Shown one piece after another: positions 1 to 9,152 of a stretch of DNA of 63,444 nt. Below the pieces are notes generated by a model that was not told the origin of the DNA, did no database searches, and was given only the letters and a program-made list of their open reading frames with translations. Both the position numbers and the translations under genes were made by a program. How positions within the stretch are numbered: the first letter of the stretch is position 1; the number at the start of each line of letters is the position of its first letter. Source of the DNA: Clostridia bacterium (lineage in GTDB: Bacteria; Bacillota; Clostridia; TANB77; CAG-508); contig JAGALX010000058.1 of assembly GCA_017625035.1 (NCBI GenBank), positions 1 to 63,444 on the forward strand. Reading direction: 5' to 3'.

Positions 1-137
1 ACATTTATAAGGACAATTAATTATAATTCAATTCTATATTTTACTATGCCAAATTATTATTTTGATTTGGTCTATTTTTGTTTCTATCTATATTTAAGCT
101 ATCTTTTTTTATTTTGTATGACTTTCCTATTATATAA

Positions 138-185
138 AAAATTAGACGATAATTAGTTTTGTTATAATAATTATCGTCTAATTTT
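138..185 (-). terminator. Intrinsic terminator hairpin
   Basis: A perfect 18-bp inverted repeat (138-155 with 168-185) has a 12-nt loop and A/T-rich flanks on both sides. It lies just past the stop of the minus-strand gene that ends at 223, so it probably terminates that transcript and could act in both directions. Confidence 0.75.
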
Positions 186-222
186 AATTTAATAGTTTCT
201 ATTATATTTTCTATTTCATCAT

Positions 223-1131
223 TTAATCATTAGAACCTCCACTATTACCTAGTCCACCATGCGTATAATTGTATTCAAAAATTTTATGTTCTTTTGTTAC
301 TCTACTATTCGTTCCCTTATCATTAATTTGACCATATACAGAATCTCCAGTTTCTATTGAATCATTAATAAGTTCATTTAAGCCATTCCAATAATAGCCA
401 CCCACATTGTATTTAGGTTCTTCTACCCATTCTCCCCAAGTCATTCCTTTTTCTGCATAATATGTTATTCCTTCTACAGAAAATACTATCATTTCAGGTG
501 ATTGAGTTCCTGTTACAGATACTTTCATTGTCATTGTTTTTCCTACATCTTCAGTATCAATTCTATCATTTTCAGCTATTTCGTTATTATTTGACCCAGT
601 TCTATATGGCCAGTCCCAATAAATAGTTATTGTCTTAATTTCTTTTACATCTTCTAAGTCCATAAATCCTTGTAATATGAATTGATTGTTTTGTACTTCT
701 ATTTCTTGTGTTTTTTCACTATCTGAATAAAATTTTAAATTTGTAGGTTTATTTTCTAAATTAACATTTATTATATATTCTAATATAGTTTCTGTTCCTC
801 TTGCATCAATTCCTATTTGAAACTCTCCAAATGTTCCTGGTGCTAGCTTTTCTTTTACTACATTTTGATAATTATCTGTTCTTGTTAATGCAAAATCTAT
901 TACATCGCTTGTTTCTGTGTTTTCATCTACAAGCTTGAAACTCCATTTTGCTACTTGGGCTGTTGCATTACCTTTTATTGTTGATTGATATTTTCCCCAA
1001 GCATATATTGCTAATGCTACTGAAATTATAAATATTAATATTAAAAATATTATTACTAATATACTCATTTTTTGTTTGTTTTTATCTTCTTCATTTGATA
1101 AAGTTGTTTTTATTTCTTTTAATAAGCTCAT
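223..1131 (-). CDS. Membrane-anchored surface protein, function unknown
   Basis: The product is about 302 residues: a short basic cytoplasmic segment, one hydrophobic helix (roughly residues 22-47, rich in I, L, F and V) and a long extracellular part. After the helix comes the motif YAWGKYQSTIKGNATAQ, which resembles the start of TasA/camelysin-like secreted proteins of Firmicutes; this is a resemblance and not an assignment. The C-terminal part has aromatic and Gly-rich stretches (TWGEW, GGYYWNG) and ends in GGLGNSGGSND. I chose the second ATG (1131) because an AGAAAGG ribosome-binding site lies 9 nt upstream, while the first ATG at 1140 abuts that site. The gene stands alone, with a terminator downstream. 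Function unknown. Confidence 0.7.
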   Translation of the reverse strand: MSLLKEIKTTLSNEEDKNKQKMSILVIIFLILIFIISVALAIYAWGKYQSTIKGNATAQVAKWSFKLVDENTETSDVIDFALTRTDNYQNVVKEKLAPGTFGEFQIGIDARGTETILEYIINVNLENKPTNLKFYSDSEKTQEIEVQNNQFILQGFMDLEDVKEIKTITIYWDWPYRTGSNNNEIAENDRIDTEDVGKTMTMKVSVTGTQSPEMIVFSVEGITYYAEKGMTWGEWVEEPKYNVGGYYWNGLNELINDSIETGDSVYGQINDKGTNSRVTKEHKIFEYNYTHGGLGNSGGSND

Positions 1132-1829
1132 ATAATTCATCCTTTCTCTTTTGTTTTTTATAATTACGTTCCTTTTTTTATTATTTTTTTCTTTATCTTT
1201 TTTGATTATAACATTTCACTTTTTTTATTTCAATATATCAAAAATTTTCTTTACGAAAATTTGTTATTCCTTCAGTTTTGGGTATCTTTATGAAAACATA
1301 ATTATTGCATAGATTTTTATCAGATTCACAAATTTTATGTTAACTTTGTGAATTTGATATAGTATTTTTTTGAAAATTTTTTTCACACTGGCCAAGAAAC
1401 TTTTTCGTAGCTTTTTGGTGTGAAATTTTACTTGCTCAACCAGCTGGAAGATTAGTTATGAAATTATTACATAAACGCCAAGAGAAAAAAGTATGTAAAG
1501 CTGAATTAGTAAGTGAATAATTCTTTTTTATATAATAATTTTATAATAGGAAACAAAATGAAACTTTTTAGTTTCGGAGCACAAAGTGAAACTAAATTAA
1601 AATTTTATTTTCAAAAGAAAGTTAGATTAGTCAAACATTACTTTTATATAAATTTTTTTCTATTATATAAAAATAAAAAATATACGGTAATTAATTATTT
1701 GTTAATTATCGTATATTTTTTATTCACGAGCTTTCATATTTGATGTTAATAGTTTATTTTCCTATATATATATATTTATTACCTTCATTTGCTTATTTTT
1801 AATTCTAATTTTCATTAATAATCAATACA
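1132..1829. other. Intergenic region with several stem-loops, no convincing gene
   Basis: These 700 bp hold no credible gene; a 76-codon plus-strand reading frame inside is low-complexity and unlikely. Visible structures are an inverted pair ATTCACAAA/TTTGTGAAT (1324-1353), TTTCACAC/GTGTGAAA (1381-1425), a 9-bp hairpin (1567-1596) and a 20-bp hairpin (1675-1721). A plus-strand stretch at about 1433-1519 reads LAQPAGRLVMKLL then KAELVSE and a stop, weakly like the C-terminus of a LacI-family regulator, so it could be a gene remnant. Confidence 0.4.
1675..1721. terminator. Bidirectional terminator-like hairpin
   Basis: A 20-nt inverted repeat (1675-1694 with 1702-1721) has one G.U-compatible mismatch, a 7-nt loop, an A-run on the left and a T-run on the right. 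It sits about 110 bp downstream of the flippase stop at 1830 (minus strand) and could terminate that transcript or a plus-strand transcript from the intergenic region. Confidence 0.6.
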
Positions 1830-3221
1830 TTATCTTTTTACAAATTTTCTGAAAACGCCTTTTACTATGTCTGGATTCATCATAATTGCATATATGAAAG
1901 TAAAAATTAAAGCAATTGCTTGGAATATGTAGTTATTTGAATAATAAGACATAAATACAACTAAAGTTATTAATATAGTCATTTTTAAATCTTTTGATTT
2001 TTTTAATATCACAAATTCTTTCATTTTATTTTTTCTATATATATATAAGAATATTGAAGATATTAATGTTGAAATGGCAGCAGCATATATTCCAATAAAT
2101 TTAATTAATATTATATTTACTGCTAAATTTATTATTGCTGATACTAGTGTAGTTGTTCCAATTATTTTTGTCTTTTTGTATGCACTAAATATTCCACCAT
2201 AAAAACTTGCCATATTTGAAAAATATACTGAGAATACTAAAATTGGAATATATAGATATGATTCTTTATATCCTTCATTAACTAATATATTAAATATAAA
2301 TGGAACTACTGCTATTACTGCTACTGTGGCTGAATATACAATATTTTTTAGTGATGTATAAATTTTATTATAATATTTATTGCTGTCATCTTCATGAAGT
2401 GCTTTGGCTGCCGATTCTTTCCATGCTATTGCAAAATAATTATATACTGTGTTTATTATTGTAGGGAATTTATTTGATATTGCATATATACCATTACTTG
2501 AAGTTCCAAGCACTGATGTTATTATTACTCTATCTGACAAATTGATTATTGTCCATGATAAACTGTGTGGTATTAATGGAATAGAATATACTAGCATTTC
2601 TTTCATTAATTTTTTGTTTATTAATTTTATATTTATATATGATTTTAATTTTACTTTTACTGCTAAAAATAATACCATTACTAGATTTGCAATAATTACT
2701 GATAATAGTAATCCATCTACTTTTAAATTTGTACCTAATATTAATACTACATTTAGAACAATTGTAATCACACTTAAAATAAAATTAGATAATGAATATA
2801 ATTTTATTTTGCCAAGACCTCTTACCAATGCATTCATAAGTGCCATTAACACAACTGCTATAACGTATGGTATAAATAGTTTTGTTGTATTTATTGAAAA
2901 TATTTTTATTACTCCAAAAATAATTATACAGGCTATAAATAGTGTAGTTAGTATTGTTACTACTGTTTGTGTAATAATACTTTTTTCTTCCTTTTTTGTT
3001 TTAGCATCTATTAAGAATCTGAACATAGATTCTTCTAATGTTAATGTTATGAATGGTGTTATAAACGTTATTATTGTGATTATTAAATCATAACTTCCGT
3101 ATTGCTCTGTTGTTAATTTTGCTGTGTATAGCGATACTAATAGAAATGATACAATTTGAGTACTAAACTTTCCGATTGCTATTATAAATGTATTTTTAAT
3201 TAATTCTTTTTCTTGTTTCAT
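1830..3221 (-). CDS. Polysaccharide flippase (Wzx/MATE-like, MOP superfamily)
   Basis: The 463-residue polytopic membrane protein has about 12-14 hydrophobic helices and the usual N-terminal signature of oligosaccharide flippases: after a short cytoplasmic tail, IIAIGKFSTQIVSFLLVSLY and then LTTEQYGSYDLI. Members export undecaprenyl-linked sugar units across the cytoplasmic membrane. The length is normal for the family. It is separated from the main polysaccharide cluster (5.6-21 kb) by a repeat and a plus-strand gene, and a second flippase exists at 16.6-18.1 kb, so this one may serve another polymer. The start codon lies about 16 nt from a GGGAG sequence, a somewhat long spacing. Confidence 0.85.
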   Translation of the reverse strand: MKQEKELIKNTFIIAIGKFSTQIVSFLLVSLYTAKLTTEQYGSYDLIITIITFITPFITLTLEESMFRFLIDAKTKKEEKSIITQTVVTILTTLFIACIIIFGVIKIFSINTTKLFIPYVIAVVLMALMNALVRGLGKIKLYSLSNFILSVITIVLNVVLILGTNLKVDGLLLSVIIANLVMVLFLAVKVKLKSYINIKLINKKLMKEMLVYSIPLIPHSLSWTIINLSDRVIITSVLGTSSNGIYAISNKFPTIINTVYNYFAIAWKESAAKALHEDDSNKYYNKIYTSLKNIVYSATVAVIAVVPFIFNILVNEGYKESYLYIPILVFSVYFSNMASFYGGIFSAYKKTKIIGTTTLVSAIINLAVNIILIKFIGIYAAAISTLISSIFLYIYRKNKMKEFVILKKSKDLKMTILITLVVFMSYYSNNYIFQAIALIFTFIYAIMMNPDIVKGVFRKFVKR

Positions 3222-3316
3222 GTTGTTTTTATTGATATTCTCCCTTCTTAAATAATCAGTTGATTAAAATTTTATCATAGTCGTTTTAAAAATACAATGT
3301 TTTTTGGAAGGAATTG

Positions 3317-3465
3317 GGTGGGATTTGGGGACGGTTCTCTTTTCCCATTTTGGGGAATTTGGGACAGTTTTAATATCTTTTTATACAAATAAAAACTATT
3401 CGCTATTTTGAAAACTGTCCCAAATTCCCCAAAATGGGAAAAGAGAACCGTCCCCAAATCCCACC
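3317..3465. repeat. Perfect 55-bp inverted repeat (REPIN-like hairpin element)
   Basis: Positions 3317-3371 are the exact reverse complement of 3411-3465, around a 39-nt AT-rich centre. The arms are G/C-richer than the surroundings and carry the words GGGGACGGTTCTC and GGGACAG. There is no open reading frame in it. A related element with the words GGAACGGAG and TCCGTCCCCGTTCTC lies at 48190-48299, so it belongs to a dispersed family. I infer a non-autonomous hairpin element moved by a transposase encoded elsewhere. Confidence 0.9.
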
Positions 3466-3548
3466 TAAAATTTTCAAAATATATGTTGTAAAAAAAAGTT
3501 TTTTATGCAATAATTATTGATGTAAAAAATATTAAAAGGAGGATTTTT

Positions 3549-5546
3549 ATGAAAAAGGCAATCATTATAATTATCTCTGTTTTGGTTGTAGCTGCTGGAA
3601 CATGTACTGGATTATACTTCTTTACAGATGTTTTCAACTTCTTAAAACCAGCTAGTGATAATTTTTCAATGCAAGCAAAAAAATTAGTGGGAAATGAAGA
3701 AGAACCACAATACTCTGAATATGAAGAGTTTTTAAACAACTTAAAAACTGATGCTTCTTATTCAGCAGACTTAAACATGAGCATGAATTTAAACTTACCA
3801 AGCTCAGTTATTGACTACTCTACACAAAAATTAATCAACTCATCTAGTATAAAATACAAAGGAAGCTATGATGCAGGCACAAAAGCAATATTAAATGACA
3901 TTGGATTATACAACAATAGTAAAGAAGTTTTAGCGCTTTCTATTCTAGCAAAAGATACTGCAATTAGCATTAGTTCAAAAGATTTATATGATAAATACTT
4001 AACAATGGATTTATCAAAATACGAAAGTTTCTGCAAAGCTAACAATATGGAAGTTGATGAAGAAACAAAGCAATCTATTGAAGCTTTATCTAAAGTAAAA
4101 GAAATTGACTCAGCTAAATTAGCATATGATTTATACTATATATCTGAAGATGATTTCAATGCACTACATAAAAACTATGGAAATATATTAGTTGATCTTG
4201 TAGACGAAGAACTTTATACTACAAAGAAAAATCAAGAAATTTCAGTTGATGGAGAAGATGTTAAAACAACAGCATATTCATTAACAATGTCTGGTGAAGA
4301 CGCTTTTAATTTTACTAATAAATTTATTGACTTAGTAAAAAATGATAGCACAATAAAAAAATTAATTGTTGAAAAATACAATGTAATAAGAGAATATAGC
4401 AAATCTTATGCAGGAATGGTTACAACTGCAGCTTCAACACAAACAACAGAACTTCCAGAATTAACAGAATCTGAAATTGATTCATTCTTATCTTATTTAG
4501 TAGAAGAATTAGAAGATGCTAAAGAAGATTTTAAAGATTCAGATAATGAACAATGCATAAAATTAACTATCTACTCTAATAAAAAGAACGAACCTATAAA
4601 ATTTGAAATGGCAATTTTAGATGATAAGGAAGATGAAGAAGGTTCTGTAATATTTACTGAAGAATTAGCTGAAGGAAAAAATACTTATACAATTGATTTA
4701 GAAAATATTTCAAAATTATCAGGAGAAGAATCTGATGATGAAGATAGTTCTTCATATAATTCTACTTCATCAAGTTCATCATTATCTAGCACTACAAGCA
4801 GTATAGAAAGCATTGCTAGCAGTTTATCAGAAATAATAATTGAAGATGAATATGAAATAGCAGAAGATTCTAGAAAAGGAACTATAACAATATCTGCTAA
4901 AGCTTCTGGTTCAAAACAAGATATGTTAGAAATAAAATATGATACAGTTAACTCAAGCTCAGAATCAAAATTCAATTTATCTGTTTCATCTCCATTAACA
5001 ACAGCTATTTCACTTGATTTAGTTTGTGAAACTACTGGATTAGATACAGATACTCAAAAAGTTAACTTTAGTTTATCTGGAAAATACTCAGCATATTCTG
5101 TAAAATTTGCTATGGATGGTTCTGTTAAATCAGGAGCTGAAATACCAGAATTAAATGATTCAAATTCTGTTGATGTATTTACTTTATCTGAAGAAGATTT
5201 AATGAAAGTATGTACAGATATAATTACAAAAGCTGCTGATGTTCTACCTTCAAAATTAGCTGTTTACGGTGCAGATATATCTAAAGAAGATATTTTATCA
5301 ATATTACCACAAACAACTACTCCAACTGAAGGAACAGTAGTAGATCCAAATACTACTCCTGCTGAAGGAACAACAACTCCAGATACAACAACTACTACAA
5401 CAGATGCCTCTTCTGTATTAACAGAAGAGCAAAAAAAGCAAATTGAACAAGTTCAAAAGCAAGCTGAGCAACTACAACAACATACTCAACAAATGCAAGA
5501 GCAAGCAGAGCAAATACAACAACAAATTCAAAGTCAACTTCAATAG
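3549..5546 (+). CDS. Membrane-anchored extracellular protein, function unknown
   Basis: One of the few plus-strand genes, with a strong AGGAGG site before its ATG. The 665-residue product has an N-terminal hydrophobic segment (residues 4-24), a long extracellular domain rich in Asp, Glu, Ser and Thr, a Ser-rich linker around residue 400-420, a Thr/Pro-rich stretch near 590-625 and a C-terminal Gln/Glu coiled-coil-like tail. The segment VKTTAYSLTMSGEDAFNF resembles HTGTAYKISLTENECKKI of the protein at 38114-39496, and both have the same anchor-plus-domain layout, so the two are probably distant paralogues. No enzymatic motif was recognised; a cell-surface or secreted structural role is a guess. 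Confidence 0.7.
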   Translation: MKKAIIIIISVLVVAAGTCTGLYFFTDVFNFLKPASDNFSMQAKKLVGNEEEPQYSEYEEFLNNLKTDASYSADLNMSMNLNLPSSVIDYSTQKLINSSSIKYKGSYDAGTKAILNDIGLYNNSKEVLALSILAKDTAISISSKDLYDKYLTMDLSKYESFCKANNMEVDEETKQSIEALSKVKEIDSAKLAYDLYYISEDDFNALHKNYGNILVDLVDEELYTTKKNQEISVDGEDVKTTAYSLTMSGEDAFNFTNKFIDLVKNDSTIKKLIVEKYNVIREYSKSYAGMVTTAASTQTTELPELTESEIDSFLSYLVEELEDAKEDFKDSDNEQCIKLTIYSNKKNEPIKFEMAILDDKEDEEGSVIFTEELAEGKNTYTIDLENISKLSGEESDDEDSSSYNSTSSSSSLSSTTSSIESIASSLSEIIIEDEYEIAEDSRKGTITISAKASGSKQDMLEIKYDTVNSSSESKFNLSVSSPLTTAISLDLVCETTGLDTDTQKVNFSLSGKYSAYSVKFAMDGSVKSGAEIPELNDSNSVDVFTLSEEDLMKVCTDIITKAADVLPSKLAVYGADISKEDILSILPQTTTPTEGTVVDPNTTPAEGTTTPDTTTTTTDASSVLTEEQKKQIEQVQKQAEQLQQHTQQMQEQAEQIQQQIQSQLQ

Positions 5547-5568
5547 AACTTTCTATTATAAAACTTAA

Positions 5569-5612
5569 AGAGGATACTTTCAAAAGTTAGTATCCTCTAT
5601 TTTTTTTTTTTT
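5569..5612 (+). terminator. Rho-independent terminator
   Basis: A 10-bp stem (AGAGGATACT at 5569-5578 with AGTATCCTCT at 5589-5598) is followed by an A and then about 12 T residues. It lies 22 bp after the stop of the plus-strand gene that ends at 5546. Confidence 0.9.
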
Positions 5613-5663
5613 ATTTTATTATTCTACTTTTATATTTTTATATTTCTTAATTATTTTTTGATT

Positions 5664-6614
5664 TTATTTTTCTTTATTCTCTTCCCTAATTCCATTATAT
5701 TCTTTTATAAAATACAATGGTCTATTTTTTGTTTCGTTAAATATTCTTCCTAAATACTCCCCTATTATTCCAAATAACATAATTTGAATTCCTGAAAAGA
5801 ATAATACTAATAATATAATAGCTTGGAATGCTTGTATCGCAACATTTTGAGTTATGCATTTTATTATTACATATATAAAATAAATCACTAAAGTCAAAAA
5901 TGTTGGTATTGTTAAATATGTTGATATTCTAAGTGGAGATGTTGTAAATGAAGTTATTCCATCTATTGCTAAGTCTACTAGTTTTTTATAATTCCATTTT
6001 GTTTCTCCTGCTACACGTGGATCACGGTCGAACAATACTTCTTTTTTGTTATATCCAATCCAACTGAACATGCTTTTTGAGCATCTTTGAGTTTCGCGTA
6101 ATTGAATTAGCGCATTTACACATCTTCTATCTAAAAGTCTGAAGTCTCCTGTATCTCTTTGAATTTCTACTCTTGTTACACTTTGTAATACTTTGTAATA
6201 CATTTTTGATGTAAATTTTTTTAAGAATGTTTCGCCTTTTCGATTTTTTCTTCTTGCATATACATCATCGTATCCTTGCTCCCAATATTTTATTAACTCT
6301 GGTATTAACTCTGGTGGATCTTGCAGGTCTGCATCAATAAATATTACACAATCGCCTTTTGCATAGTCGAGTCCTGCTATCATTGCTATTTCTTTTCCGA
6401 AGTTTCTTGAGAAATCTACATAGCTTACTCTTTCGTCTTGTGCTCTTAGGGATTTAATTATTTGCAAAGTTTTGTCTTTGCTTCCATCGTTTACAAAAAG
6501 CATTTCGAATTCATATTGGTTTAAATTGGTTACAACGTTGTTTAGTCTGTCGTATAATAGTGGTAGTGATTCTTCTTCATTGTATGCTGGTATTATTATT
6601 GTTACTTTTTTCAT
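5664..6614 (-). CDS. Bactoprenol glycosyltransferase, GT2 family (GtrB/DPM1-like)
   Basis: This 316-residue GT2 enzyme is expected to move a sugar from a nucleotide donor to undecaprenyl phosphate on the cytoplasmic face of the membrane. It begins KKVTIIIPAYNEEESL, has the acidic metal/donor motif FIDADLQDPP near residue 95, and ends with two hydrophobic helices (about 230-255 and 265-292) before GEYLGRIFNETKNRPLY, the usual C-terminus of GtrB-like enzymes. It lies 13 bp downstream of galE on the same strand, so the two are probably co-transcribed. A paralogue is at 7739-8674. The donor sugar cannot be told from the sequence. Confidence 0.88.
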   Translation of the reverse strand: MKKVTIIIPAYNEEESLPLLYDRLNNVVTNLNQYEFEMLFVNDGSKDKTLQIIKSLRAQDERVSYVDFSRNFGKEIAMIAGLDYAKGDCVIFIDADLQDPPELIPELIKYWEQGYDDVYARRKNRKGETFLKKFTSKMYYKVLQSVTRVEIQRDTGDFRLLDRRCVNALIQLRETQRCSKSMFSWIGYNKKEVLFDRDPRVAGETKWNYKKLVDLAIDGITSFTTSPLRISTYLTIPTFLTLVIYFIYVIIKCITQNVAIQAFQAIILLVLFFSGIQIMLFGIIGEYLGRIFNETKNRPLYFIKEYNGIREENKEK

Positions 6615-6627
6615 TTATTCTCCTTTT

Positions 6628-7632
6628 TTAACTATTTTTTTCTATATATCTCCAAGAATCTTCACACATTTCTTTTATACCTTTTTCTGCAACCCATCCT
6701 AGCTCGGCTTTTGCTTTTGCTGGGTCAGCATAAGATGTTGCTATATCTCCGGCTCTACGTGGTGCTATTTTGTATTTTATTTCTTTTCCAGATGCTTGCT
6801 TAAATGCTTTTACCATATCTAGTACACTATATCCTGTACCAGTTCCTAAGTTATAGATATATATTCCTTCATTTTCTTTATTTAATTTTTCTAAAGCTTT
6901 TACATGACCTTTTGCTAAATCTACTACATGTATGTAGTCTCTTACTCCTGTTCCGTCTGGAGTATTGTAGTCATTTCCGAATACAGATAGCTCTGGTAAT
7001 ATTCCTGCTGCTACTCTTGCTACATATGGCATTAGGTTATTTGGAATTCCTTGTGGCTCTTCCCCTATTAGTCCACTTTCGTGTGATCCTACTGGGTTGA
7101 AGTATCTTAATATGCAAATATCCCATGTGTTGTCTGATTTGTATATGTCTTTTAATATTTGCTCTATGAATAATTTTGTTGAACCATATGGGTTTGTTGT
7201 TCCTCCTGTTGGGAATTCTTCTGTTATTGGCATTGTTTGAGGTTCTCCATATACTGTTGCTGATGAACTGAATATGAATTTTTTGCAATTATATTTTCTC
7301 ATTACATCCAATAATACTAGTGCTCCTGAGATGTTGTTTGTGTAGTATTCTATTGGTTTATGAACTGATTCTCCTACTGCTTTGTATCCTGCGAAGTTTA
7401 GTACTGCATCTATTTTGTTTTCAGAAAATACTTTTTCTAGTGATGCTCTGTCTGAATAGTCCATTTCGTAGAATTTGAAGTCTTTTCCTGTTATTTGTTT
7501 TATTTTTTGTAATACTTCTGGTTTGCTGTTTGAAAAGTTGTCTATTATTATTATTTCTTTTCCTTCGTTTAGTAGCTCTACAGCTGTGTGGCTGCCTATG
7601 TAGCCAGCTCCTCCTGGTAATAATATTGCCAT
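6628..7632 (-). CDS. galE: UDP-glucose 4-epimerase
   Basis: The 334-residue short-chain dehydrogenase-type enzyme interconverts UDP-glucose and UDP-galactose (or the N-acetyl forms) using bound NAD. Visible marks are the nucleotide-binding motif GGAGYIGSHTAVELL at residues 7-21, the Ser/Thr region FIFSSSATVYGEP, the catalytic YGSTK near residues 148-152, and PRRAGDIATSYADP near the C-terminus. Length is typical of bacterial GalE. It sits between two bactoprenol glycosyltransferases at one end of the polysaccharide cluster that also contains UDP-galactopyranose mutase (glf), which fits a galactose-containing polymer. Confidence 0.95.
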   Translation of the reverse strand: MAILLPGGAGYIGSHTAVELLNEGKEIIIIDNFSNSKPEVLQKIKQITGKDFKFYEMDYSDRASLEKVFSENKIDAVLNFAGYKAVGESVHKPIEYYTNNISGALVLLDVMRKYNCKKFIFSSSATVYGEPQTMPITEEFPTGGTTNPYGSTKLFIEQILKDIYKSDNTWDICILRYFNPVGSHESGLIGEEPQGIPNNLMPYVARVAAGILPELSVFGNDYNTPDGTGVRDYIHVVDLAKGHVKALEKLNKENEGIYIYNLGTGTGYSVLDMVKAFKQASGKEIKYKIAPRRAGDIATSYADPAKAKAELGWVAEKGIKEMCEDSWRYIEKNS

Positions 7633-7738
7633 GATATACCTCCTTGACTATACTTTTTAATTATTGTATTATTATTTTTGTTTTTTTTCAACAGAAAAAT
7701 TATATTTTCTATTAAATCAGTCTATAATTTTATAGAAT

Positions 7739-8674
7739 TTACTTTTTATATATCTTTTCTCTTATAATATATTTGGGTCTATTCTTAATTTCTAAATACA
7801 TTTTTGAAATGTATTCTGCAATTATTCCTAACGAAATTAGTTGAACTCCTCCCATAAACAATACAGTAGTTATTATAGAAGCATACCCCGGAACCTCTTT
7901 TCCTAATACTAGAGTTTGTATTATTATTATACAAGTTGAAATGAAAGCAATAAAAGAAATTAATAAACCTAATATCGTAGAAATTCTCAAAGGTTTTGTT
8001 GAAAAAGATAACATTCCTTCCATAGCATACTTTAATAAACTTTTGAAACTCCATTTGGTATTTCCTGCTGCTCGTTCTGTATTTTCTACTTGAATATATT
8101 TTACCTTGAATCCAACCCAACTAAATATTCCTTTTGAAAATCTATTATATTCTTTTAACGATATTATTGCGTCAACTACTTCTCTTTTCATCATTCTAAA
8201 ATCTTGAGCACCTTGTACTAATTCAAAGTCTACAAATTTGCTCATTACTTTATAAAACATCTTTGAAAATGCACTTTTTATTACTGGCTCCCCTCGCCTA
8301 TTTACTCTTTGTGTTGTTACTGTATCATAGCCTTCTTTTATTCCTTCTATCATTTCTAAAATAACTTTTGGAGGATGCTGTAAGTCTGCATCCATTATTA
8401 CTATTAATTCTCCTGTAGAATTATTTAATCCAGCATACATCGCAGCTTCTTTCCCAAAGTTTCTTGAAAAACTTATTATATTAATATTATTATCCTTTTC
8501 TCTCATTTGTTTTAAAATAGATAATGTATTATCCTTACTTCCATCATCTATAAAAATAAACTCATATAAATATTCTTTTTCTAATTTTTTTAACACTTTT
8601 TTTGTTTCTTTATAAAAGATCTCAATCACTTGTTCCTCATTATAGCATGGCACAATTAAAGATATTTTCTCCAT
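7739..8674 (-). CDS. Bactoprenol glycosyltransferase, GT2 family (GtrB-like)
   Basis: The 311-residue enzyme starts KISLIVPCYNEEQVI, carries IVIMDADLQHPPKVI near residue 95 and has two C-terminal membrane helices followed by EYISKMYLEIKNRPKYI. It is a paralogue of the protein at 5664-6614. Directly upstream is a GtrA-like small membrane protein, and the GtrA-GtrB pair is a classic arrangement in which GtrB loads a sugar on undecaprenyl phosphate and GtrA helps flip it. Its start codon is 3 nt beyond the frameshifted stop of the GtrA-like gene, so translation is probably coupled. Confidence 0.88.
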   Translation of the reverse strand: MEKISLIVPCYNEEQVIEIFYKETKKVLKKLEKEYLYEFIFIDDGSKDNTLSILKQMREKDNNINIISFSRNFGKEAAMYAGLNNSTGELIVIMDADLQHPPKVILEMIEGIKEGYDTVTTQRVNRRGEPVIKSAFSKMFYKVMSKFVDFELVQGAQDFRMMKREVVDAIISLKEYNRFSKGIFSWVGFKVKYIQVENTERAAGNTKWSFKSLLKYAMEGMLSFSTKPLRISTILGLLISFIAFISTCIIIIQTLVLGKEVPGYASIITTVLFMGGVQLISLGIIAEYISKMYLEIKNRPKYIIREKIYKK

Positions 8675-8677
8675 TAC

Positions 8678-9119
8678 TTATCCGTTCCCTTCTTTGACCA
8701 TTATCTGTATTTTTTTTAAATATGATTAATTTACTAAATATATAGTTTAATATTACTACTAATATAGAAATTAATACTTTTGCTATTATATCATTAAATT
8801 TTATAGAAACTAATATCCAAAACATACCTATATCAAATATTCCAGATAATAATCTACATCCTGTAAAAGATATTAGTTCTTTTATTATCAAATTTAAATT
8901 TTTAGAGTTACTTTCAAATACATATATCTTGTTAGTTAGATATGCGAATATAACCGATATAAACCATGCGATAGCATTTGAGACAACATCATTCATTCCT
9001 ATTAATTTTGTTAATATTACATATATTACAAAATTAACAATTGTTGTTAATACCCCAAATATCAAATAATTAACAACTTCTTTATTTTTTTCATATATAT
9101 TTTTTATAAAATCTAACAT
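8678..9119 (-). CDS. GtrA-like membrane protein; CGG codon near its end
   Basis: A small protein with four hydrophobic helices that matches GtrA-family flippase-type proteins (YLIFGVLTTIVNFVIYVIL near the N-terminus, then FISVIFAYLTNKIYVFES). Read in the zero frame it runs to 8640 and overlaps the next gene by 35 bp. Codon 146 is CGG (8684-8682). If the C is skipped, the ribosome reads GGA and then TAA (8680-8678), giving a 146-residue protein that stops 3 nt before the start of the GtrB-like gene. The zero-frame ending is not impossible, so this case is weaker evidence for frameshifting than the others. Confidence 0.8.
8682..8684 (-). other. In-frame CGG, putative +1 frameshift site (gtrA-like)
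   Basis: Context on the minus strand is GAA CGG ATA AGT. Skipping C gives GAA GGA TAA, ending the gene just ahead of the downstream start codon. Confidence 0.5.
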
Positions 9120-9152
9120 AAATATTCCTCTTTTTATTATAATACATTTTTT

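Noticed and set aside
1433..1519. Remnant of a LacI-family regulator
   Set aside because: Only about 29 residues with weak resemblance; not enough to call a pseudogene.
1513..1743. 76-codon plus-strand reading frame
   Set aside because: Low-complexity Phe/Tyr/Asn/Lys sequence crossing two hairpins, no ribosome-binding site and no family resemblance.
3317..3465. CRISPR-like or terminator interpretation of the 55-bp inverted repeat
   Set aside because: There is one inverted pair and no repeated spacer layout, the arms are far too long for a terminator and no T-run follows.
7037..7288. Minus-strand reading frame rich in Arg/Asn inside galE
   Set aside because: Shadow of galE in another frame; galE itself is intact with all motifs.
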